NCBI GenBank assembly: GCA_023055425.1
Contig: JALGPY010000003.1
Coordinates: 22,131,001-22,195,000, forward strand
Source: Linanthus parryae
Lineage: Eukaryota > Streptophyta > Magnoliopsida > Ericales > Polemoniaceae
Direction: 5' to 3'
Length of the DNA: 64,000 nucleotides
Shown here: in pieces, positions 21,311-30,545 of the stretch
How positions within the stretch are numbered: the stretch's first letter is position 1
How the letters are laid out: every line of letters begins with the position of its first letter
Notes under the pieces: model-generated
What the model was told of the DNA's origin: nothing
Database searches by the model: none
The model's input: only the letters and a program-made list of their open reading frames with translations
Made by a program: the position numbers and the translations under genes

Positions 21311-21590
21311 GTTTAGGAAACTTGGAGGAAATGTTTACTATGAAATTGCATCATGGAGGTTATGTGCAACACACTCCAAGAGTTGTATACAAGGAAGGAC
21401 AAGTAAGCTACATTGACCTTGTGTTGAACTGCCTGCCCAAACACATGGGGTATGAAAGTATAATCACTATTTTCTACAAGAAATCTGTCACATCTTTACA
21501 GAACGGGTTGAGGATAATCTTCGGGGAGGAGGTGATGGAGATGCTGAAGTATCTACCAAGAGAGTGCTTGAATTTTTCTTTGACCATTTG
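21311..21590 (+). pseudogene. PB1-like domain exon, block A copy
   Basis: After an acceptor (TATCTTTCAG) the frame reads LGNLEEMFTMKLHHGGYVQH, then VVYKEGQVSYIDL and LPKHMGY. This fits the plant PB1-like domain often found at the N-terminus of MULE-related proteins (family pattern: F.IK.HHGG, a YxGGxVxYxD segment, then an LxxLGY segment). Relative to block B the middle (RDCERFGLLELN) is altered by a deletion, and the frame then drifts until a stop near 21589. The assignment rests on motif memory. Non-functional as it stands. Confidence 0.7.
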
Positions 21591-21836
21591 AACTTGCGGG
21601 CTCCAGCAAAAGTCCGCCAGCCGAGTTGCAATAAAGAAAATGCACATAAAGAAAAAGGCAAGGAAAGGGTTGGAGAGAGAAAGAAATGTGCCATTGAAGA
21701 GAGAAAGAGGGCTGTTGTTGAAGAAAGATAGGTACAGGCGAGGCAGAGATTGATGAAGAAGGATTCAACAATGATGGGTCTCATTCAGATTTCCATGATA
21801 GAGTATGAAAAGGATAGTGAGAATCATGTGGATTAA
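21591..21836 (+). pseudogene. Linker region after the PB1-like exon
   Basis: Purine-rich sequence with Lys/Glu-rich coding character (REKGKERVGERKK-like). The part from TTGGAGAGAGAAAGAAATG to the end matches 30985-31170 in block C, so both derive from one ancestral exon. Stops occur in all frames. Confidence 0.5.
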
Positions 21837-21996
21837 CAATCTTAAACCATACTAGACAAACATCATGATTTGTGTTTGTGTTATCTGAATGGTAATAATA
21901 ATGGTATAGTAGACTAATGCACAAACTTCGCATCCACCACTGGGTCAATCCTCACGCACCACCTGCTCAGTTTAATACTACAGCGCGAAGCTACTC

Positions 21997-22284
21997 ACTC
22001 CAAAGTGTCTTCTGCACCTGCTGCATCAGAGAATAATGCCGTGTTGTCGTGTCCCGTGCTATTGTATTGCTTCAAATGATTTGTCTTCTAATAATACATG
22101 TAGTTTGTTGTTTGTTTACATCTAATTTGCATCCTGCACCTACTCCAAAGTGTCTTCTGCACCTGCTGCATCAGAGAATAATGCCGTGTTGTCGTGTCCC
22201 GTGCTATTGTATTGCTTCAAATGATTTGTCTTCTAATAATACTGTAGTTTGTTGTTTGTTTACATCTAATTTGCATCCTGCACC
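21997..22284. repeat. Two-copy tandem duplication, 145 and 143 bp
   Basis: Units starting ACTCCAAAGTGTCTTCTGCA at 21997 and 22142 are nearly identical. The visible difference is CATG versus CTG near the TAGTTTGTTGTTTG segment. The near identity implies a recent event. The 81-codon frame spanning it is a by-product. Confidence 0.85.
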
Positions 22285-22889
22285 TACTAAGTAGATATGA
22301 TTATACATATGCTGTGTGAATCTAATTAACCATACTATTCATTAGGAGCAGGTTGATACAATTTTTGTGAACATGTGATGTTATTTCTTTGGTAATCTGG
22401 ATATCTGTTTGCTTCTTAGATGTAAATCTAACTGTCAAGTCAGGCCAAGTTGGTATCTTCTTAATTAGTCTGCATCTGTCAATAGCTGCTGGCTGCATAT
22501 GGAAGTGCTAGCTGCTGCTCCATAACTCTTGTTACTGTCGCTTAGGTGCTGATTATGATAAAGTATAAACTATTAATTGACTACTGTGTATGGAAGGGTG
22601 CCTTTAATAAGTGAAAGAGGTTTCTATATCACACACAGTGAACTCCAAAAGTTGATTTTAAGATTCATTATGATGCAGCAGTTGATCATGTCAAATCCAA
22701 AGGAGGTCTTGGTATTGGCTTTTTCAGGCAAGACAATGTCTTCTTGGGATTTCACTTCATCCCGAGCCTTTGATTTCATAGCCTGATTCTTGAAGTTCTT
22801 GCGATTAGAATGGCACTTCTATTGGCCTCAAAGCACGGTATTGAAAAAGTTCAGGTTTGCTCTGATTTAGAAGCTGTGGCGGACTGCCT
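22285..22889. other. Unassigned spacer in block A
   Basis: No recognised coding domain and no element ends. The short frame at 22577-22786 has no family resemblance that I can identify. Confidence 0.5.
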
Positions 22890-23101
22890 TTATAAGGATA
22901 GTAATAACGTAGCTTCAGTTTGAACATTCCAAATGTTGATGAATCAGTGTATATATGGCTGAAATGTAGAAAGTTCACTAAATAATAAAAAGGACCGACC
23001 ACAACTATACCACCGTAATATAAATTACGATCAATGAAGTATAATACTACGGCTTGATCATACATAGTAACAGTATATTGGGAGGTGTATGTCAGCCGTT
23101 G
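22890..23101. repeat. CACTA-like remnant shared with block B
   Basis: The segment from AGCTTCAGTTTGAACATTCC through the ACCGTAATATAAATTACG region matches 48240-48420. Short CCGTCG/ACGG-type motifs in both orientations suggest a decayed CACTA subterminal region, but no end is visible. Confidence 0.4.
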
Positions 23102-23405
23102 GAGAAATTTTTGTTTGCTCTAGAGCAAATATGACATGGTGCTCTAATACATCACATGACACGTATTGAAGAAAGAGATTGAGTGACAAACAAAAGAAAA
23201 TAGATTTCCTACATGTTCCTATCGTGTCCTATGATGTATTGATTAGAGCACCATATCATATGGTATTCTCTACAGCGAGCAATAATTACTCCAACCGTTG
23301 TTTAATTATTCGATGGTCGCCAAAATCGTCCGTTTACAATGGGAGGTGTATGTCAACCATTGTTTGATTATCCGATGTTTGCCAAAATCATCCGTTTTAC
23401 AATGC
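23082..23405. repeat. Local tandem duplication, about 70 bp plus inserted MITE
   Basis: GGGAGGTGTATGTCA occurs at 23082 and 23340, each followed by a CCGTTGTTTAATTATTCGATG- or CATTGTTTGATTATCCGATG-like stretch and a CAAAATC.TCCGTTT segment. The first unit is split by the MITE at 23102-23291. Block B has only one unit (about 48420-48480). Confidence 0.7.
23102..23291. mobile_element. Short MITE with 9 bp TSD, copy 1
   Basis: The ends are GAGAAATTTTTGTTTGCTC and the mirrored GAGTAATTATTGCTCGC. It is flanked by CAGCCGTTG (23093-23101) and CAACCGTTG (23292-23300), one mismatch in nine. The matching place in block B (about 48430) is empty. The 9-10 bp TSD suggests a Mutator-like MITE. It contains inverted GAGCAC/GTGCTC phrases and no coding frame. 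Confidence 0.85.
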
Positions 23406-23548
23406 AACAGTTTGAACTACAGTAGTAAAAAGATTACGGTGGTTTGCGCAGCTTAATTACACGATGGTATCATATACCTGGTTGTGTTTACTCTAGAATA
23501 CGATGATTCGTATTACCGTCGTATTAAGCAATATAACACCTCATATAT

Positions 23549-23740
23549 GAGAAATTTTTGTTTGCTCTAAGAGCAAATGATGTGGATTTGTTCTAACCAT
23601 ACACCATATGACACGTCAGGAGGAAAGAGAATGAGTGCCAGACAAAAGAAAGTGGATTCCTACATGTTCCTGACTTGTCTTGTGATGTATTGATTAGAGC
23701 ACCATGTCATGTTTGCTCTTGGAGCAAGCAATAATTACTC
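23549..23740. mobile_element. Short MITE with 10 bp TSD, copy 2
   Basis: Same family as 23102-23291, with the same GAGAAATTTTTGTTTGCTC start and an AATAATTACTC end. It has an exact 10 bp TSD, CCTCATATAT, at 23539-23548 and 23741-23750. It lies 260 bp from its sister copy, and shared internal phrases (ATGTATTGATTAGAGCACCAT) confirm one family. Confidence 0.9.
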
Positions 23741-23750
23741 CCTCATATAT

Positions 23751-23990
23751 ACAAAAGTGACGCCTTTGCAACCTACACCCGTCGTGTTTCCTATATACTG
23801 CGGGTTTGTTGTTAAATACTATGATTTTTAACCATTTCTTCTCAAGATTTTGAGTAATGTATGAGACTAGTTTCGTGGCATATACATTAAGTAGGAAGAC
23901 TGGTCATGGAACTCATTTTGGTTTCTATCAGTCAAGTTGTGTGAGGAACTTAAACAATGGAAATAAAAGTAGTTCATGAAGGAACTGGGA
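23751..23990. other. Unassigned spacer
   Basis: A few CGTCG/CGGG motifs near 23775-23805 may continue the CACTA-like remnant. Nothing else is recognised. Confidence 0.4.
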
Positions 23991-24245
23991 GAAAGCATGT
24001 TGAATAGTTTGACCCCCGAACTAGATATATTTGAGAAATTAGGAAATGATAACCTGAAAATGTTAAGTTGGAAACAATAGAGAAGAAGATTGAGGAAAGA
24101 TTGAACAACCGAGTTTCAATAGTTCCGCGATGAAATTATTCTTTACAAGGGAATGTGGTGTGTACCCCCGAAAGTGTGCGGACTTGAAGGAAAGATTGAT
24201 GGACGAAAGTTCGGCGATAAATTACTTTGTGGTTTTCTTTGTCAA
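23991..24245 (+). pseudogene. Ty3/gypsy fragment ahead of integrase
   Basis: In mixed frames, KKIEERLNNR, then DEIILYKGMWCVPPKVCGLE and MDESSAINYF resemble the gypsy stretch between RNase H and integrase (family: GLLYFKGRLCVP, then LRxxIMxEAHxSxYxxHPG). Stops and frameshifts are frequent. The His/Cys integrase zinc site is not visible, so it is a short dead remnant. Confidence 0.5.
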
Positions 24246-24496
24246 ATTAGTATAGGTCTTATTATCTTTGGAAGATCATGAAAATTCTCTGTGATTTAAA
24301 ACAAATAATCTTCTTTTGGACACATTCTTTGGTCTAGGCCGCTCATCCATTGTGGATTCCTGGGTCTATAAAATACCTTCACTCGAGATATTACACTCCA
24401 ATAATGAAATTCTATTCAACCGAACTTCTCACTTCAAAAGCTTAGCGTACAAGTTCTCATATCTTAATGGTTTGTGAAACTATCATAAGGTGCTTC
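24246..24496. other. Unassigned spacer between gypsy remnants
   Basis: AT-rich with no domain or repeat end recognised. The gypsy pieces on each side are in opposite orientation, so a rearrangement or separate insertion must lie here. Confidence 0.4.
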
Positions 24497-24880
24497 TTAT
24501 GCTCCTCCCTGCCTTTGAAATACACCAAAATACACCGAATATGATCTCAAAATGCGCTTCATCACATCCTTGAAAATAATATATGCATCATTTAACTTAA
24601 AGGGCATAATCGCAAACTCATAATGACCGTGACTCCTCCTTAATACAGTATTCATGATATCGTTCTTTGCTACCCTCAACTAATGACATCAAGACCTTAA
24701 ATCAATGTTGGAAAATGTGTATACCCCTTGTAATTAGCCAAACATGTCATCTATCCTCGCTAAATTGTACTTGTTCTTGAACGTCACACTGTTGAGTTCC
24801 CTTTAACCAGCACACAACCTTATACTTCTGTACTTCTTCTCTACGAGTGTCACTAGGCGCTCTCCTGAAACACTATGTTT
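24497..24880 (-). pseudogene. Ty3/gypsy reverse-transcriptase fragment
   Basis: On the minus strand the order of motifs is RELNSVTFKNKYNLARIDDMF (with stops nearby), FSNIDLRS, IRVAKNDI-like LRVAKNDIMNTVLRRSHGHYEF, then AIMPFKLNDAYIIFKDVMKR. These follow gypsy RT (DYRELNKVTxKNxYPLPRIDDLF, FSKIDLRSGYHQIRV, TAFRTRYGHYEFxVMPFGLTNAPxxFxxxMN). The YVDD/FxDD motif would follow but is lost, as the frame ends near 24497. Orientation is opposite to the fragment at 23991-24245. Confidence 0.8.
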
Positions 24881-25675
24881 AAGAACATCAAGTGAATACA
24901 CGAGATCGTACCTCAAAGTTCATATACAAAATTCAGTTCATCCACTATTGGGAGCTTCTTATTCAAGGAAACAAGTAAGTTTGCGTTTTCATTATATATG
25001 TTCAATTCATGTTTCTGCTTCTTCTCCATTTTCTTATTTCGGTGCAATTTTTTATTAGTCCTCCAACAGTTTCTACACCATACTTACAGATTGTATAGTG
25101 GTTCATGTGCGATGTGATGGATCTATCTTCTAGAGTGACTTACTTCTCAGGGTAAAAGCTACACTACAATTTATTAAATGAAAGCCAAACAAGTTATTTT
25201 TGTAGCGGAAACAGACACAATTTATAAGAAAAAAATACATTTTTTTAGAAATAAATATACACTTAAATGTCATAGCCGAGACGCACATGTAATAAGGTGG
25301 CCCCTTTATTTGCGATTGGAGTATCAGAATGAGTTCATTTTAACTCAGAGGCCCAATTAGGCTGCGAGTGTAATATACCACAGTATATTGGGTCAAGTAG
25401 CCCATTAATAAAATATTCAATTTATTTAAAAAACCATCATTTACAGAATTGTATTGGATCACACCAATTATTTTGTTTGTATATTGGGCCAACTACCGCA
25501 GCCCATTAATGTAGTATGTAATTTTCGAAATTAAAAAAGAAAGAATAGTGATTTGAGATTAAAAAAATGGAAATGATTCTTACAAAGTCACTAAAATTAT
25601 TTGTGCAATTTCATTGGTCATTACATGCATAAATTATGTTAGCGGTTTTGTAAAAATAATTTTCTGTCTATAAAA
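24881..25675. other. Unassigned AT-rich spacer
   Basis: No coding domain is recognised. The phrases TATTGGGTCAAGTAGCCCATTAA (25387 on, split) and TATTGGGCCAACTACCGCAG (25480 on) are related, with AGCCCATTAAT shared, which hints at a repeat pair about 100 bp apart. Confidence 0.45.
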
Positions 25676-25723
25676 ATCAATTCCCTAAAAGAAATTATAA
25701 TCAATTCCCTAAAAGAAATTATA
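25676..25723. repeat. Exact 24 bp tandem duplication
   Basis: Two adjacent copies of a unit starting ATCAATTCCCTAAAAGAAAT. Simple slippage. Confidence 0.9.
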
Positions 25724-25814
25724 CGCGAATTAATTTTTGACTAATGGAATCTGAGAAGGTTTTTTTGAGCAAACACTTAATCAAGTTAAAATAAGTGGTT
25801 GACCTCATATACTA

Positions 25815-26067
25815 CTCTGTCCCAGCTCTTGCCCATCATTGGGAATATTTGACTCGTATATGGGTCACTTTGACCAGGTGATTTCGATAGCAAAATAATG
25901 CGATTTTTCGATAATTTTTTCACGGTGTTATAAAACAACTTATACTCTACAACACCATAAAAAAATTATCAAAAAATTAAATTATTTTGCTATCCAAATC
26001 ACCGAGTCAAAGTGACTCAGTGAATAGTGGTAAAAGTCAAAATGATGGGGAAGAGCTGGGACAGAGG
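25815..26067. mobile_element. Stowaway-like MITE, intact copy
   Basis: The 253 bp element has mirrored ends (CTCTGTCCCAGCTCTTGCCC left, CCTCTGTCCCAGCTCTTCCC right) and TA on both sides (25813-25814, 26068-26069). The interior is itself largely palindromic around TAAAACAACTTATACTC. It is the same family as the interrupted copy at 10090-14049 and gives the uninterrupted reference for that insertion. Confidence 0.9.
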
Positions 26068-26379
26068 TAGTATCTACTATCCAACCAAATGAGAGTTTGC
26101 ATCGGGACTAGCATCCATTAGCTGACTCCACCATCGTTCACCACTTTCCAAGTCGGGGGTCTTTTACTCTTCTCAGCTTTGGGAACTTCCAACCTTTCTC
26201 CTCTTTTACTTATCTAAACCCACACTCATCATCACCAGAAACTTTAGTCCACTCCTCAGCCATTTTTGCTGATATGAGAAAGCTCTGGTAAAAACGAACC
26301 GTCCGGGCTTAGCTTCCACGCACAGAGAAGCATCTGGTAAGTACCAAAAGAAGTACTAACACAATTCTATTTATTTATT
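26068..26379. other. Spacer before block C
   Basis: CT-containing sequence with no recognised feature. It may be 5' non-coding sequence of the block C gene relic. Confidence 0.4.
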
Positions 26380-26713
26380 TATTTAACCTTTTTTGGTGAC
26401 TGCAACAGACGTACGTATTGAACCCTTCATTCCTCCTGCATATCTACTGCCGTACGTACACTGTCCATGGCCAAGACCCCAAGCAAGAGACGTCTTCTTC
26501 CTTACTCATACACCACCTGCAACAAGCAGATACTGGCGTCTTCGGATGTACGATATTGATTTCTTACTTTCTTCTCTTACGCCAATCAAATAACTTGGCT
26601 CATCTTGTCTAGGGTTTAGTTTAGCTTCAAATGGACTGTCCTACACGCTTTTGCAGATCTTTTGTTTCTGATGTGTTGTTTATAGTTCTACTCATTCAGT
26701 TGTCTTCTTGCAG

Positions 26714-26830
26714 ATGGATCCGACAGTGGTTTCTATGTATAATGACCATGTTGATGTCAACAAAAACTCTTCGAGATCAGCATCATGCGTGGCTCGGAGT
26801 TGCATCTCCTCTGCTCTCCAAGGGTTTTAG
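26714..26830 (+). pseudogene. MDPTVVSMYNDHV exon, block C copy 1
   Basis: The ATG follows TTCTTGCAG. The exon encodes MDPTVVSMYNDHVDVNKNSS and ends at a donor-like TTTTAG/GTAAATTCC. Compared with its duplicate at 29937 an insertion changes the downstream frame. No known domain; the product is unknown. Confidence 0.5.
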
Positions 26831-27270
26831 GTAAATTCCAATTTTCCTTCTTATGAACTGGTTTATGTCAATCGACTTTCCATGTTCAATTCCTTGTATT
26901 CCCACAGATTAAAAGTTTTTTATGAGGTTAAACGTCTTCCAAATGGCTCTCTTTTGTATAATTGATACTTTATCATTTTTTCCATTATTGGAGAATGATA
27001 AAATGAAATCTAATGTTGAAAAGGGAGATGGTTTTGGACGAGGGAAAAAAAAGAAGTGGCTATCTAACTGAATTCTGTAATTTGACTTCGATTTGAATAT
27101 ATTTTCCCATAATACCTTAATCATGGATGACTTGCAAGTCAGTTTGGCCATGATGATGTGGATTGTAGCACAATAACAACATGCTTTGAATTGGTAGGAT
27201 ATAATAGGCTAGATGTGTCATACAATTAGTTCGACGTGAGAAAGTAAGCTTTAAAAAAAGGTGGACGAAT

Positions 27271-27600
27271 TAGAGTGACATGATCAAGGCCATGCATATA
27301 AAGTTGTTGGTGCCTATAACTGTTGGCAAAGTTAGAAGGCATTGGAAGGATGGGAGGAAGAAATACTTGATAGATCACAGTTTTGAGGGTAAATGTCTTT
27401 ATTTGGTAGTTTATTCTAATGTTTTTCTCTTACATAGTCATTTTCGAGTTGTTTTCTTTTGATTTTCTAGTATGTTGGGATAATTGGGATAATGGTACTA
27501 CTGGGCAAGATGACAACAAAGATAATTGGCACAAAACTATCATAACTTCACTTTGTCTGGTTTTTATTGTTTGGATGGATTCAGGTATTAATGTCTTGCA
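27271..27600 (+). pseudogene. Exon-like pieces of unknown product
   Basis: A frame reading MIKAMHIKLLVPITVGKVRR followed by HWKDGRKKYLIDHSFEG ends at a donor-like GAGGGTAAATG near 27389. A second piece (27473-27583) sits between TTTTCTAG and CAGGTATTA. These look like exons of the block C relic. No family is recognised. Confidence 0.3.
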
Positions 27601-27689
27601 ATCTGAAAATATGGTGAATACTCAATTAAGTGTTCTAATATATTCTTTATTTTGTTCAATTTGTCTCGATTTTCACTAAGTACTTCATG

Positions 27690-28380
27690 TTCTGTGAGTT
27701 CAGTTCAGTTCAATTCTGTAGGTGTGACTGAGCTTGTATTTCTGGAGAGCAACTGCCAAACACTGATTGAGCTTCTCAAAATATGTTAATCATTCTTATA
27801 ATTGAGAGCTTTAGCAAAGGAGTTGTAGAAAGGAGGCTTTTTAGGTGTGGTTGAGGTTGTATTCGTGGTTTTCTTTGTTATTTAACACAGTACCTTGATT
27901 TTTTTACTAGAAAAAAGAGTTTATATTAAGTTGACCAAAACCACCATTACACTTTTCCTTCTCTATCTGAGGCAGGACATTAACATCAATACTAAAACTA
28001 GGATTCTTGACAGTATTGACTAACTAGTATCTTCAACCATCATAGTAATCCTCCAATCATGACTCTTTCTCTACTCAACATCAGCTAAGAGTTTGTAGTC
28101 AGTCTAGCCAACCTTAAAGCTAAGGCCCCTGCTATAAGAGGATTGCTTGCCTTCTCTATACCCCAGCCCAAACTATGCTATAAGAGGATTGCATCCTTGT
28201 GGCTTGATCACTTCAGGACACAACAAGTGAAGGCCCAGACTGGGGAAACCTTATGCGGAAATGGTTGCGTGCTCATTCTTGTGGTAATTTTCTAAGACTC
28301 CGTCCTTTATTTTGATCATATTGTTTAATACTTTAGAAACTCCTTAAAATCTAATATTGTGATTCTATTGTCTAGTTTTT
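27690..28380. other. Intron-like or spacer sequence in block C
   Basis: Only short frames. CTATAAGAGGATTGC occurs twice (about 28134 and 28180), suggesting a small duplication. Nothing else is supported. Confidence 0.4.
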
Positions 28381-29574
28381 GTACTTGGAAAAGTTCTGCC
28401 CTAAATTTTTGGAAAATCCCAAGGGCTGCAAAGACAAGAATGTGAGTCACATTTTAAATTAACCTTATGTGATATTTTTTACCTGTTAATGTCCTCATCT
28501 TAACTGTTAACCTCTATATTTTGTTGTTCGTTGTAGTTGAAGTTGAAAAAAATGATGAAGAGCTAATCAGTGAGAAGGTTGTTGCACCTGCAATTCAATT
28601 AATTCTACCACCATGGGATTATTTGAATGAGATTGTGGGACAATTGGCGGAGAAGGTTGACCCGCAGCCTTTTTTGGCCATGTTCGCGACTAGGAACAAG
28701 AGAAAGGCTCAGTCTGAGGAGGAGAGGGAAGATGGAAGAAAGAGGATGAAAGATGAAGAGAGCAAGAAAGAAGAAGATGAGAATAAGCAGGAAGATGAAG
28801 GAGGGGAAGAGAAGAAGGGGGATGAAAAGGAGGAAGAGGAAGGAGGGGAAAAGAAGGGGGTGAAGAGGATGAAGAAGAACCTCCTAAGAAGAAGCTGAAG
28901 ATGGATCATGATGAGGTTAACTCTTCGTTGGAGGTGTTCGGCAAAGTCAACTCTGACACTGAGGTAAATGAATTAACTGTTTTAACTTTAGACTTAAGGT
29001 CTCTGTTTACAACTTTCACATCTCTAATTACTTTGTTGATTTATTAGGTGCCATCCTTGGGTTCTCCCAAGAACCCAAGGAGAAACTTTGATGGGTCTGT
29101 CCAGGGAAAGGCCTTGTGTATCATTAGAGGGTCTAATAGGGTATCGCGCTTCTTTATGACCCACAAATATGAGCCTCGCTACGACGATATATACAGGAAT
29201 CTCAGAGTTCCAGAAAGATTGCGATAATAAGTGTAAACATTCAAATTTCCTAAATAATTTGTATAAGACACGTAATTTTTGTTTGTATTTATGGTTTGAT
29301 ATGTTATTAACTCTGCAGTGAGTTGCTTGTTGACGTGGGTGGTTATGAAAAGCTGACGAGGAATTTCGCGGGGCACCTTAGAGATGAAAAGTGGTTTGAC
29401 AGCGAAGTAAGTATTTATTTTGTTGATTTAACGGAGTTTCTTAAGACATTTCTATTCACTTTTTAAACAATTAGGTGATGGATGCATACTTGCAATTCCT
29501 TCATCTCCAAGAAAGGACCCGCGAATTTGGTGAAATCAAGAGGATTTGGTACCTCGGCACAATTTATGCCGTAA
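28381..29574 (+). pseudogene. Ulp1 (C48) peptidase-like gene fragment, multi-exon
   Basis: Exon-like pieces: FLYLEKFCPKFLENPKGC (28376-28441, donor GTGAGT); VEKNDEELISEKVVAPAIQ and a long Lys/Glu low-complexity tract (28537-28963); VPSLGSPKNPRRNF with RGSNRVSRFFMTHKYEPRYD (29048-29226); DVGGYEKLTRNFAGHLRDEK-WFDSE (29320-29405, donor GTAAGT); and VMDAYLQFLHLQERT to IWYLGTIYA (29475-29571, donor GTAAGT). WFDSE-VMDAYLQFLHLQERTR fits the start of the Ulp1 domain (WLND..I..YL..L..R). The catalytic His-Asp-Cys region is absent, and a new segment begins at about 29930, so the gene is truncated. In plants such genes are often carried by MULE-type elements; whether this one was is inference. Confidence 0.5.
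28690..28900 (+). repeat. Purine-rich (GA/AG) low-complexity tract
   Basis: Nearly pure A/G sequence encoding Lys/Glu runs on the plus strand. The Ser-rich minus-strand frame over it is an artefact. Confidence 0.8.
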
Positions 29575-29584
29575 GTTAATTCCC

Positions 29585-29930
29585 TTGTCATTTGATAATA
29601 TCACTCAATTTATTTATTTATTTACATCTATATAATAAATCAGCTAGGTGTTTCCCTCCAAAAAATTGTAACGGGAACATCCTAGCCATTCATTCTTAAG
29701 AAATGTCTCAAGACATTTTGATCTGTTGATCTTCAATTCTTTTTTATTAGAGACATTATTAAAAAGAAAAATTAATTAAAAAGTATAAATGATACGATAT
29801 TGTTAAATCTTAAAATCACTTTTTCATCTAACTAACTATTTTTAAATCCTGTTTTATCTGGATAACTTTTTTGAACGTATAAATGATACGATAGTGTTTT
29901 ATAGTTGTACTCATTCACTTATCTTTTTTG
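29585..29930. other. Junction sequence, Helitron-like 5' motif possible
   Basis: This is the break between the Ulp1-like fragment and the duplicated MDP exon. It includes TCTATATAATAAATCAGC at about 29627, which recalls the TCTATAxTAxTAA start of some plant Helitrons. The GTATAAATGATACGATA phrase occurs twice (29783 and 29877). No Helitron 3' end was found. Confidence 0.3.
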
Positions 29931-29936
29931 CAGATG

Positions 29937-30175
29937 GATCCAACAGTGGTTTCTATGTATAATGATCATGTTGTTATCAAGACAAACTCTTCTAGATCCG
30001 CACCCGCATCTCCTCCGGTCTCCATGATTTGTAGGTAAATTCCCATTTTCCTTCCTATTAACTGTTTTATGTCAATCGATTTTCCATATTCAACTCCTTG
30101 AATTCTCACTGATTAAAAGTTTTTTTATGAGTTTAAAATGTCTTCCAAATTGGCAATTTTCTTTGTGCATTAATA
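29937..30175 (+). repeat. Second copy of the MDP exon and its intron start
   Basis: About 240 bp matches 26711-26950: TGCAGATGGATCC, the exon MDPTVVSMYNDHVVIKTNSS, a donor GTAGGTAAATTCC, and intron sequence through GATTAAAAGTTTTTTTATGAG. The exon here ends in frame at the donor. The two copies are 3.2 kb apart in the same orientation with the Ulp1-like fragment between them. Confidence 0.75.
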
Positions 30176-30249
30176 CCGTTTCGGTACACTTTGATATGTC
30201 TACAAGGCTTTTCCTCACACTGTTTAACTCTGCTGGAATCGAAGGTCTT

Positions 30250-30545
30250 GAAATTCTCATGGTCCTTAGGAGAAGATGAGTAGGGGATGACCCCAAGTCA
30301 GCTCGACTCCGGTTCAGCGTGCGGATCCCTGGAACTAATTCTGTTCATATTGCTCCATCTGGTAAATAACTAAATGAATGTTGAAGTCTTTTGCGATTCA
30401 TGTCAATGTAATTTCCATTGATTGATTATTTACTTTTGTTTCTTAATATTATATAGAATGTGTGGACGCAAGTACAAGAGAAGAAGACGTGAACAAATTG
30501 TAAGAGGCGATGCGACTTCTCCGGCTTGCTTCAATGGTACGATGT
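30250..30545 (+). pseudogene. Short exon-like pieces after the second MDP exon
   Basis: One piece reads SARLRFSVRIPGTNSVHIAP before a donor-like CTGGTAAAT (about 30360). A second reads ECVDASTREEDVNKL then EAMRLLRLAS with one stop (about 30456-30537). No known family. Confidence 0.3.

Larger units (their letters stand above)
15037..23540 (+). repeat. Duplicated block A (direct copy of block B)
   Basis: Long collinear stretches match 40799-48540 in the same orientation with few differences per line. Examples: 15345 with 42870 (CATGGCCAAGACCC), 16390 with 43970, 18296 with 45108, 19766 with 46493, 21311 with 47908, 22920 with 48250. Block A lacks the foldback and Emigrant-like insertions of block B. 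It has about 740 bp (16690-17430) and about 200 bp (20590-20790) absent from B, plus 21590-22890, which has no clear partner. A more distant relative is block C (26.4-34.0 kb). This is a segmental duplication or two insertions of one large repeat unit. Confidence 0.85.

Noticed and set aside
25145..25165. CACTACAA as a CACTA transposon terminus
   Set aside because: No matching inverted end, no TSD and no subterminal repeats next to it.
28709..28909. Ser/Phe-rich minus-strand frame
   Set aside because: Mirror of the purine-rich Lys/Glu tract on the plus strand.
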